Origin: Lachnospiraceae bacterium
Lineage (GTDB): Bacteria > Bacillota > Clostridia > Lachnospirales > Lachnospiraceae
Direction: 5' to 3'
Length of the DNA stretch: 8,777 nt
Assembly (NCBI GenBank): GCA_003453515.1
Contig: DMLD01000019.1
Span: 392-9,168 of the forward strand
Part shown: one piece after another, positions 1 through 6,254 of the stretch
Position numbering within the stretch: the first letter of the stretch is position 1
How the letters are laid out: each line of letters begins with the position of its first letter
Notes under the pieces: model-generated
Seen by the model: only the letters and a program-made list of their open reading frames with translations
What the model was told of the DNA's origin: nothing
Database searches by the model: none
Made by a program: the position numbers and the translations under genes

Positions 1-580
1 GCATCCACTGGCTCTTGACCTTGCGCACAACAGGCGATCCGCAGCGCTCGCAGACTCCGCCCACGACCTCCTCATTGGCAAGCCCGCACTTACATGAGGT
101 ACACCAGTTTATCGGCATCTCCGACTTGTAAGCCAGTCCCTTCTTGAAAAGCTGTAAAAATATCCACTGTGTCCAATGATAATAGTTCGGATCTGTGGTA
201 TTGACCTCACGATCCCAGTCAAATGAGTATCCGAGCGCCTGCAGCTGCCCCTTGAAGCGGGCAACATTTTTCTCTGTGACTACCCTTGGATGTATCTTGT
301 TTTTGATCGCGTAATTCTCCGTGGGAAGTCCGAAGGCATCCCATCCCATCGGATACAAAACATTGTACCCCTGCATACGCCTCTTTCTCGCAACTATATC
401 AAGTGCGGTATAGGGACGCGGATGTCCGACATGCAGTCCCTGTCCCGAGGGATACGGGAACTCCACAAGCGCGTAGTACTTCGGCTTGCTGTAGTCGTCC
501 GACGCGGCAAATGCCTTGTTATCCTCCCATATTTTTTGCCATTTCTGCTCAATTGTCTTTGGATCGTAATTGTTAGCCAT
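1..580 (-). CDS. leuS: Leucyl-tRNA synthetase, N-terminal part (cut by window edge)
   Basis: Cytoplasmic class I aminoacyl-tRNA synthetase that charges tRNA-Leu with leucine. Only the first 193 codons are present; the gene continues beyond base 1. Visible family hallmarks are the ATP-binding HIGH-type signature HVGH at residues 50-53, preceded by [10 protein letters not shown], the [14 protein letters not shown] block around residues 76-89, and a cysteine zinc-ribbon-like knuckle (C160, C163, C177, C180) in the NWCTSC...LANEEVV region. The KMSKS motif and editing domain would lie outside the window. The ATG at 578-580 is chosen because GGAAG sits 5 bases upstream and the protein starts at the usual family position. 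The start lies only 10 bases after the stop of the L,D-transpeptidase gene, so the two are probably co-transcribed. There is no room between them for a separate leader or T-box. Family assignment is near certain. Confidence 0.97.
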   Translation of the reverse strand, partial: MANNYDPKTIEQKWQKIWEDNKAFAASDDYSKPKYYALVEFPYPSGQGLHVGHPRPYTALDIVARKRRMQGYNVLYPMGWDAFGLPTENYAIKNKIHPRVVTEKNVARFKGQLQALGYSFDWDREVNTTDPNYYHWTQWIFLQLFKKGLAYKSEMPINWCTSCKCGLANEEVVGGVCERCGSPVVRKVKSQWM

Positions 581-585
581 GATTT

Positions 586-592
586 CTTCCTT
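586..592 (-). promoter_or_regulatory. leuS ribosome binding site overlapping the ldt stop codon
   Basis: On the minus strand the sequence AAGGAAG lies 5 bases before the leuS ATG. Its first bases are part of the TAA stop (591-593) of the upstream L,D-transpeptidase gene. This arrangement suggests translational coupling, with ribosomes finishing ldt delivered onto the leuS start. The overlap is seen directly; the coupling is inferred. Confidence 0.7.
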
Positions 593-2153
593 ATTTTCCT
601 TTCCTGTATATCCTCGAATCGGCGTCCTGAGAAAAATATCCTGCCGGGAAGACCGCAGCCAAAGACGCCGGCGCGCCCGTTCCCGCAGCATTATTTCCCG
701 GCGGTGTCTCACCGCCTTCGATATCACCGCTCACCGCGCTCCCGCTCACTGCTTCTGACGCCTCCGGGTCGTATACGGTAACCTTTAGCTTGACCTTCTT
801 TTTCCCCTTATCATTTGCAGTCACGGTTATATTGACAGTTCCCGGCGCGATCGCAGTCACGCTTCCCGACCTGCTCACTGTAGCTATCGTCTCATCGGAT
901 GACTTGTATGTAACGGTCAGATTGTTCGCCGTCTTAGGTGTTAAAGTTACTTTTAACTGCATCGATGTCCCCATCTCAAGGGTATCGGCAGGTGCGCTTA
1001 CCTTCACCTTGGTTACAAGCTGTTCGACCGTGATCAGACATCTCTCATATACTCCCGAGCCGTCAAGCGCCTGTACCTTGATGTAGACCTGACCCTTCTT
1101 GTGCGCCGTGATAACTCCGTTCTCATCCACCGTTGCTATCTTGGTCCCTGCGCTGGTGAACTTGACATCCTTGATGGATGCCGCATCCGGCTTTATCGAC
1201 TTTACCTTTAGAGCGAAGCTCGCCAAGGATTCCTTTCCTCCGAGATACAGAGTCTTCTCGGTTTTGTTGAGTGTTATCTTCTTGACAAGCTTTGCGGGCT
1301 TTACGGTCACTATGGAGTTCTTTGTCTTGGTGTGTCCTATCTCATCGGTGACCTTGTATACTACCTTATAAATACCCGCCACCGAGGTATCGAACTTCTT
1401 TACCTTCTGATACTCGTCCTCGGTCGTTGCGCGGTAGTAGTAGCTTAGCTTTATCCTGTTTGTCGCGCTGAAGCCTGTGGTGTTCTTCGCGGTCACCCCT
1501 GCCTTCAGATTGACGGAATCGCCGTAATCCACAGTCATTTTTTTCTTGACGCCGTAGATCTTCGGGTTCTTCTTGGCATACGGATTTGCAGGATCGGGGT
1601 CTGTCGGATCCCAGCCCTGATAGCCGCTTACCTTGATGGCGGACGGCTTGCCGAGCGGCCCCGCCTTGGACGAATTGTTGTATATCTTGACCGACGTTCC
1701 GCTTGGAACATTGTCAAATATCCACTTGGCATCAGCTACGGTCAGTCGCACGCAGCCATGTGAAGCCAGCGTTCCGAGCTTGTTGTACTGAACGTAGGAC
1801 TGCGTATTCTTCTGGGGCTGATAGTACCACACCGAGTGAAACAGGATACTTCCGGTTATTCGCGTGCAGTACTGTCCGTATGTAGGACCATCCAGCGTAT
1901 GCCAGCGCATCTTCTCTCCCAAATAGAATGTTCCGGTAGGCGTCGCATAGCCCGGAGAGCAGACAAATGCCTTGATGCACTTGTACTTGGTACCGTTGTA
2001 CTTATACACGTTCACGGTGCAACATGCCTTGTTGATCTTGATCTTGTAGGTCGCGGCAGCCCTTGCCTCTCCCTTGTTCATAATACCTGCTAGAGCCACA
2101 AAAAGCAGCAGAAGCAGCATTACCTTTCCTATCCTTTTCATCTCAATCACCAT
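591..2153 (-). CDS. Secreted L,D-transpeptidase (YkuD family) with C-terminal Ig-like domains
   Basis: Predicted to make 3-3 peptidoglycan cross-links, or attach proteins to peptide stems, outside the membrane. The 520-residue protein has a basic start and a Leu-rich hydrophobic segment (about residues 5-28) ending in an EARA/A-type cleavage site near residue 33. The YkuD catalytic domain spans about residues 35-160, with the conserved histidine in FHS (H106) and the signature SHGCVRL at 131-137, whose C134 is the nucleophile. An Ig-like module follows (about 205-285), then two BIG2-type modules (about 290-375 and 380-460), and a low-complexity tail with [11 protein letters not shown]. There is no LPXTG or SLH motif. 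The open frame extends upstream to a TTG at 2183, but the ATG at 2151-2153 is preferred because AGGAAG lies 5 bases before it; an internal ATG at 2139-2141 is also possible. It is the first gene of a probable ldt-leuS operon and diverges from the nucleotidase gene. The cell-wall substrate is inferred from the family. Confidence 0.9.
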   Translation of the reverse strand: MVIEMKRIGKVMLLLLLFVALAGIMNKGEARAAATYKIKINKACCTVNVYKYNGTKYKCIKAFVCSPGYATPTGTFYLGEKMRWHTLDGPTYGQYCTRITGSILFHSVWYYQPQKNTQSYVQYNKLGTLASHGCVRLTVADAKWIFDNVPSGTSVKIYNNSSKAGPLGKPSAIKVSGYQGWDPTDPDPANPYAKKNPKIYGVKKKMTVDYGDSVNLKAGVTAKNTTGFSATNRIKLSYYYRATTEDEYQKVKKFDTSVAGIYKVVYKVTDEIGHTKTKNSIVTVKPAKLVKKITLNKTEKTLYLGGKESLASFALKVKSIKPDAASIKDVKFTSAGTKIATVDENGVITAHKKGQVYIKVQALDGSGVYERCLITVEQLVTKVKVSAPADTLEMGTSMQLKVTLTPKTANNLTVTYKSSDETIATVSRSGSVTAIAPGTVNITVTANDKGKKKVKLKVTVYDPEASEAVSGSAVSGDIEGGETPPGNNAAGTGAPASLAAVFPAGYFSQDADSRIYRKGK

Positions 2154-2158
2154 ACTTT

Positions 2159-2164
2159 CTTCCT
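2159..2164 (-). promoter_or_regulatory. ldt ribosome binding site that decides the start
   Basis: AGGAAG on the minus strand, 5 bases before the ATG at 2151-2153. The alternative TTG start at 2183 adds ten hydrophilic residues before the signal peptide. The first two bases of AGGAAG in mRNA order lie within the 3' arm (2163-2168) of a weak 6-bp inverted repeat, CTGAAT/ATTCAG (2163-2168 and 2185-2190). Confidence 0.6.
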
Positions 2165-2220
2165 GAATCAAAACGTCCTGCAATATTCAGCGTCGTATCT
2201 GTTCAGTATTGTGTCGTTAT

Positions 2221-2240
2221 ATAATACTATAATAATACTA
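2221..2240. repeat. Tandem 9-bp direct repeat across the ldt promoter
   Basis: ATAATACTA occurs twice, at 2221-2229 and 2232-2240, with an 11-base period, close to one helical turn. It covers the -10 box and much of the spacer of the ldt promoter. An inverted partner AGTATT lies at 2205-2210. It could be a repressor site or only AT-rich promoter sequence. Confidence 0.4.
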
Positions 2241-2249
2241 AGTTGTCAA
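2221..2249 (-). promoter_or_regulatory. Sigma-A-type promoter for ldt (and probably leuS)
   Basis: On the minus strand there is a perfect -35 TTGACA (2244-2249), exactly 17 bases of AT-rich spacer, and a -10 TATTAT (2221-2226), one base away from consensus. Transcription would start near 2214, giving a leader of about 60 bases before the ATG at 2153. No other convincing promoter or terminator lies between here and leuS, so this may also drive the tRNA synthetase gene. The match is seen in the sequence; activity is inferred. Confidence 0.75.
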
Positions 2250-2286
2250 AAGGTAAAGATATAAATCCTGATTAAACAGCATTAAC

Positions 2287-2310
2287 GGCTATATCCGTCT
2301 TACGGATGCC
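2287..2310. promoter_or_regulatory. Inverted repeat in the divergent control region
   Basis: ATCCGT (2293-2298) and ACGGAT (2302-2307) form a perfect 6-bp dyad with a 3-base centre. GGC (2287-2289) and GCC (2308-2310) can extend it, leaving a 3-base bulge. It lies outside both predicted transcripts, upstream of the -35 of ldt and of the TATAAT facing the nucleotidase gene, a position that fits an operator or activator site serving either direction. No T-tract follows, so it is not a typical terminator. Its role is unknown. Confidence 0.4.
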
Positions 2311-2334
2311 ACCGCTCACTTTGATACCTTATAT

Positions 2335-2357
2335 TTGACATTATCTGCGATTATAAT
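2335..2357 (+). promoter_or_regulatory. Candidate promoter for the CpdB-like gene
   Basis: A perfect -10 hexamer TATAAT is at 2352-2357 and would start transcription near 2364, about 45 bases before the ATG. A perfect TTGACA is at 2335-2340, but the gap between them is only 11 bases, too short for a normal sigma-A promoter. At the usual 17-base distance only TTATAT is present. Either the -10 works with a weak -35 and an activator, or the two hexamers do not belong together. Confidence 0.4.
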
Positions 2358-2393
2358 GTGCAAGGTAGACAAAAAAATGTCAATTGTCAACAA

Positions 2394-2400
2394 AGGTAGG
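2394..2400 (+). promoter_or_regulatory. Ribosome binding site for the CpdB-like gene
   Basis: AGGTAGG lies 7 bases before the ATG at 2408-2410. It favours this start over the in-frame TTG at 2384, which would add eight residues and has no purine-rich site in front of it. Confidence 0.6.
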
Positions 2401-2407
2401 TTTTTTC

Positions 2408-5400
2408 ATGAAGTACTGTCATAAACATTCAAATAATCGAAGCAGATCCCAACGCAAATTCGCAGCAGTTGCAAAATCTATTCGCGATTTAACATATTCG
2501 GCGTTGCCGTTTTTGGTTGTTCTCGCGGCTTTTATCCTGCTTGTATTTCTCAGATTTTTCAATCTCGGGTTCACTCCGGGTGAGACGGTCGAGACCACTG
2601 CCGTGACCGGTGACGCCGCTTCGGGTGGTGCAGCGACCCCCGAGCCGACCGCCACACCTCTGCCCGCCTCCGATGCCAAGCTCAGGCTTATCTACACCAC
2701 CGATACCCACGGTCAGATCACGGGATACGACTATCAGCGTCAAACCGAGGTCGTCAGAGGACTGAACAGGATATCGACGATGATACAGACAGCCAGGGAT
2801 GAGATGGGAAACAGAAACTTTATGACCTTCGATGTAGGCGACAACATCATGGACTACACGACCGATTACATATACAATCAAAAGCCGACCGCGATCCAAC
2901 CGATATACAAGGCTCTCGCGACGCTTGGCTACGACGCGATAACCATAGGAAACCACGAGCTTGACTACGGGATAAACTATGCCAATCTCCAGCTCGAGAG
3001 CAGCGGTCTGATGAGCAAGGTCATTTTGTCAAACATCACCTCAAAGATCACCGGAGATTATGTATTCGGCAAGGAAAACAAGATAATAAAGAAGGAGGTC
3101 ATCGACGACAACGGTAATTCCAGAATTGTTAAGGTCGGACTCTTCGGCGTCACACCTCCCTCTATGTCAGTCAGAACAGAAAATACCAAAAACTCGCTTG
3201 TCGCAGAGGATATCCTCACGACCGCAAAACGCGAGGTCGCCATTCTTAAGGAAAAGGGCGCTGATATCATAATAGCTCTTGCCCACAGCGGAGTGGGAAA
3301 CGAAAACCCTTCGGAAAACGCAGCCAATGTTGGCTACGCCATGACAAAGATCGACGATCTCGATGTGATACTCGGCGGACATCAGCACGTGTATTATCCC
3401 GATGAAAAATATTCGTATCTCCCGGGCATCGACAGAAGCACCTGGATAACCAACGGAACCAGACTTATGGTCATGCGAGACAGCGCAAGATCCCTAGGTA
3501 TTGTGGATCTGAAGCTGAGGTTCGATGCCGAGGGCAAGGTCCGCATCCAAACCTCCGACTACGATATAAGGCATGCGACCAAGGATATAAAGCCCGACAC
3601 CGCCATATCCGCATTTATGAACTCCTGGGGCAAAACGATAACCAAGAACACGACCAAAAAGGTCGGCTCGATCGGAGAAAAGAGGTGGACGACCTATCTT
3701 GCCACTCTCGAGACCAACCCGATACTTCAGACTGTGCAAAATGCCCAGCGTACCTATGCTTATCAGTACATCACGGAAAACGCGCCCCAGTACGCCGACT
3801 GGCCCATACTGTGCGCTACGAGATACGGTATGTACGGTAATGAGAGCGGAACGGAATACGGCGATGTGACCGGTGACATAACCGTGGGAAGGATACAGGA
3901 CTTCGCCAGATACCACCAGTACATCTACGTATATGAGATCACCGGAGCGCAGCTCAAGGAGTGGATGGAGTGGTCAGCGTCGGTATATCAGCAGCCTTAC
4001 ACATCATCCTCGAGCCAGTGGGAGGATTCGACCATCTCGCGCTATGTCCGTGAGGCCGGCGGGAACTCACTGATGTCGGACGACTGCGTGAAGAACTGGA
4101 CCTCGATGTTCAGATTCGGCGGCGTCGAATACACGATCGATCCTTCGGCTCCGCCGCGCTATACGCTTGACGGCAGACGCATATCCGGCTCCAAGCGTAT
4201 CAGGTCAATAACCTACAACGGCGAAGAGGTCACTGATGAGCAGCAATTTGTCATAGCCTCCGATCAGATACTCGCCGCTATCCAAAACGATGCGACCGAT
4301 GGTATATATACTCACAAGATCGCTGCCAAGAAGGTGCTTTTGCAGGATGTGGTATCGAACTACTTAAAGGAGCTCTCAAACCTCGGAACGATAGACGTCA
4401 CGACCAGACAGAACTGGAAGCTCGCACTTCCCGGCGGCTACAGATTTTTGCTGGAATCGGGCTCCGGCGGTGACGATATCATAGCTGCATCCAAGTGGTA
4501 CTCAAGAACCTACGACAGCTCCGACGGCTACAGCTACTACGAGTGTCAGGTCCCCTACGAGGACAATACCGATACCGAAGGTCCTTCACTGTCTCTGGCA
4601 TCATCCTCGTACGAAACATCCGATTCACCGGTCACGGTGAGGATACTTGCAAACGACATATCCGGCATAGCCGAAAAGAGATACATACTCGGAACCAGAC
4701 CACCCATAAGCTCAGACTGGGACAACCCGATGCTGACCAACGACGTGGAGGGCGACAGCGTTACCTTTGAGCAAAACGGCATATACACCTTCTATGTCAG
4801 AGATACTCTCGGCAATGTGTCCACGCAGTCAATAGCCATCACAAACATAGACCCCGCCGTCCTGAAAAAACCGACTGTCAAGAAGGTCGACAACAACGAT
4901 AAGCTCGTCAAGGGAACCGCGCAGGTCGGTGCGACCGTAAATGTAAAAATAGGTCAGAAGACGTACTCCGACAAGGCTGATGTGGACGGTGAATACATGG
5001 TAGACATCCCCGTCCAGCTCGCAGGCACCAAGATAAGCGTCTACGTATCAGACAGTAAAGGCAGAAAAAGCGGCAACGTCAACCTTTTTGTAAAAAGCGT
5101 CGGTCCCAACCGCCCCTCAGCCTCTGCCGCCAACAACAGCTACTACATCACCGGAAAGACAAATGAGACCTCCGCCAAGGTGTACGCCGTGATAGATAAT
5201 ACTGTCTACGTGTCCAAAAAGCTTGGCAAGAATTACTATAAAAACTGCAAGAAATACGACAAATCAAAAACCATAGTAAAGACGAGCGTATCTGTGAAAA
5301 AATCGGGAGCATACTCGATAAAGATACCTCACAAAACACCCGATACCACCATAAAGGTATTCACGGTAGACACACTCGGCAGAGCGAGCGCCGCCAGATC

Positions 5401-6202
5401 CATCAAGGTCAAGCGCGTGACCTACGAGCCGGTTTCAAGGTATCCCACATACTCTACCGAAAAAAGAGTGTACGGTCGCATAAAGGAGGGTAAAAAAGGC
5501 TACATACGTGCGTACTACTCCAACGGTAAGCTCGCAGGCTCGGGCTACTCGGATTCCGATGGCTACTTCTCCATACAGGTTGGCAGGGCGCTGAAAAAGG
5601 AAGAGATCATATCGATAACCGCTGCGAAGACATCGGACTCCAAAGCGAGATCCCATCCTTCCAAGCTGGAGGTCGAAGACATCAAGGACGCCGACACGGG
5701 AGAAGACCTGATCGTCAACAAGGTAACTGCCGCGGACACTGTGATAACCGGAACCACCGATTATAAAAATGCACAGATAACCATCATCGCGGGATCGACC
5801 GTCAAGACCGGCAGTGCAAAGGCGAACGGAGACTTTGAGATATCCCTCGGGAAAAAGCTGAAAAAGGGCACGAAGATATTCATTCTTTCGAGATCCTCTC
5901 ACGGCTACTTCATGTCCATGAAGACAAAGACCGTGACAGTTGCTCCTCCCGGAAAGCCGGTCATAGACTCCGCCATAAGAAGGACCCTGAAGGTACATGT
6001 CCTTCACAAGAAGAATCTGACCATGAGGATAAGGGTCGACGGAAGGCTGTATACCGATCCGAGTGTCAGATATGTCAAGTCTCTGAAAAAATACATGTAC
6101 ACGTTTGAGGTAGAGGACCTGGATCCGGGAAGCAAGATAGTGGCGATCGCCAAAAATGCCGGAGGAACCACAAAATCAAAGCCGTACTATATACCTGAGT
6201 AA
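2408..6202 (+). CDS. Membrane-anchored CpdB-like 2',3'-cyclic-nucleotide phosphodiesterase/nucleotidase with Ig-like tail
   Basis: Predicted extracytoplasmic, metal-dependent enzyme that hydrolyses nucleotides or cyclic nucleotides. The 1264-residue protein begins with about 27 mostly basic residues and one hydrophobic segment (about 28-51) lacking a clear cleavage site, so it is probably a signal anchor. A Thr/Ala/Pro linker follows (about 57-88). The metallophosphatase domain has TTDTHG (D99, H101), VGDN (D145, N146), GNHE (N182, H183), AHSG (H293) and GGHQH (H325, H327), the full set of metal and catalytic motifs. The C-terminal nucleotidase domain (about 415-690) resembles CpdB in ITGAQLKEWMEWSA and the FRFGGVEYTID...RI..ITYNG region. 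Residues from about 722 to the end look like six consecutive Ig-like modules rich in lysine and tyrosine. No LPXTG, SLH or C-terminal membrane segment is seen. It stands alone on the plus strand, divergent from ldt and closed by a bidirectional terminator. The substrate (2',3'-cNMP, 3'-NMP or cyclic dinucleotides) cannot be fixed from sequence. Confidence 0.9.
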   Translation: MKYCHKHSNNRSRSQRKFAAVAKSIRDLTYSALPFLVVLAAFILLVFLRFFNLGFTPGETVETTAVTGDAASGGAATPEPTATPLPASDAKLRLIYTTDTHGQITGYDYQRQTEVVRGLNRISTMIQTARDEMGNRNFMTFDVGDNIMDYTTDYIYNQKPTAIQPIYKALATLGYDAITIGNHELDYGINYANLQLESSGLMSKVILSNITSKITGDYVFGKENKIIKKEVIDDNGNSRIVKVGLFGVTPPSMSVRTENTKNSLVAEDILTTAKREVAILKEKGADIIIALAHSGVGNENPSENAANVGYAMTKIDDLDVILGGHQHVYYPDEKYSYLPGIDRSTWITNGTRLMVMRDSARSLGIVDLKLRFDAEGKVRIQTSDYDIRHATKDIKPDTAISAFMNSWGKTITKNTTKKVGSIGEKRWTTYLATLETNPILQTVQNAQRTYAYQYITENAPQYADWPILCATRYGMYGNESGTEYGDVTGDITVGRIQDFARYHQYIYVYEITGAQLKEWMEWSASVYQQPYTSSSSQWEDSTISRYVREAGGNSLMSDDCVKNWTSMFRFGGVEYTIDPSAPPRYTLDGRRISGSKRIRSITYNGEEVTDEQQFVIASDQILAAIQNDATDGIYTHKIAAKKVLLQDVVSNYLKELSNLGTIDVTTRQNWKLALPGGYRFLLESGSGGDDIIAASKWYSRTYDSSDGYSYYECQVPYEDNTDTEGPSLSLASSSYETSDSPVTVRILANDISGIAEKRYILGTRPPISSDWDNPMLTNDVEGDSVTFEQNGIYTFYVRDTLGNVSTQSIAITNIDPAVLKKPTVKKVDNNDKLVKGTAQVGATVNVKIGQKTYSDKADVDGEYMVDIPVQLAGTKISVYVSDSKGRKSGNVNLFVKSVGPNRPSASAANNSYYITGKTNETSAKVYAVIDNTVYVSKKLGKNYYKNCKKYDKSKTIVKTSVSVKKSGAYSIKIPHKTPDTTIKVFTVDTLGRASAARSIKVKRVTYEPVSRYPTYSTEKRVYGRIKEGKKGYIRAYYSNGKLAGSGYSDSDGYFSIQVGRALKKEEIISITAAKTSDSKARSHPSKLEVEDIKDADTGEDLIVNKVTAADTVITGTTDYKNAQITIIAGSTVKTGSAKANGDFEISLGKKLKKGTKIFILSRSSHGYFMSMKTKTVTVAPPGKPVIDSAIRRTLKVHVLHKKNLTMRIRVDGRLYTDPSVRYVKSLKKYMYTFEVEDLDPGSKIVAIAKNAGGTTKSKPYYIPE

Positions 6203-6220
6203 CGGTTATGACTAATATGC

Positions 6221-6253
6221 AAAAAGGGGCGCTGATCAAAGCTACCCCTTTTT
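6221..6253. terminator. Bidirectional rho-independent terminator
   Basis: AAAAAGGGG (6221-6229) pairs with CCCCTTTTT (6245-6253), giving a 9-bp outer stem. An inner GCT/AGC pairing (6231-6233 with 6240-6242) closes a 6-base loop. The A-tract on one side and T-tract on the other make it work in either direction. It lies 18 bases after the nucleotidase stop and directly after the hydrolase stop of the converging operon, so it can end both transcripts. Confidence 0.9.
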
Positions 6254-6254
6254 A

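Noticed and set aside
580..700. Possible upstream start for leuS in the same frame (ATG within the end of ldt)
   Set aside because: The extra residues would be an arginine-rich stretch unlike LeuS, and the ATG at 580 has a good ribosome binding site and the expected N terminus.
290..781. 163-codon open frame on the plus strand across the leuS-ldt junction
   Set aside because: It is antisense to two well-supported genes, and its translation has no recognisable features.
2151..2183. TTG start at 2183 for the L,D-transpeptidase
   Set aside because: The ATG at 2153 has a well-placed AGGAAG and gives a normal signal peptide; the extension adds hydrophilic residues before it.
2290..2318. Minus-strand GGTGGCATCCGT, loosely like the T-box GGTGGNACCGCG
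   Set aside because: It mismatches the core, has no specifier stem or following terminator, and lies upstream of the ldt promoter rather than in a leader.
2384..2407. TTG start at 2384 for the CpdB-like protein
   Set aside because: No ribosome binding site precedes it, while AGGTAGG is correctly spaced before the ATG at 2408.
5435..6007. 190-codon open frame on the minus strand
   Set aside because: It is antisense to the Ig-like tail of the CpdB-like gene, whose translation is coherent throughout; no ribosome binding site or domain supports the minus-strand frame.
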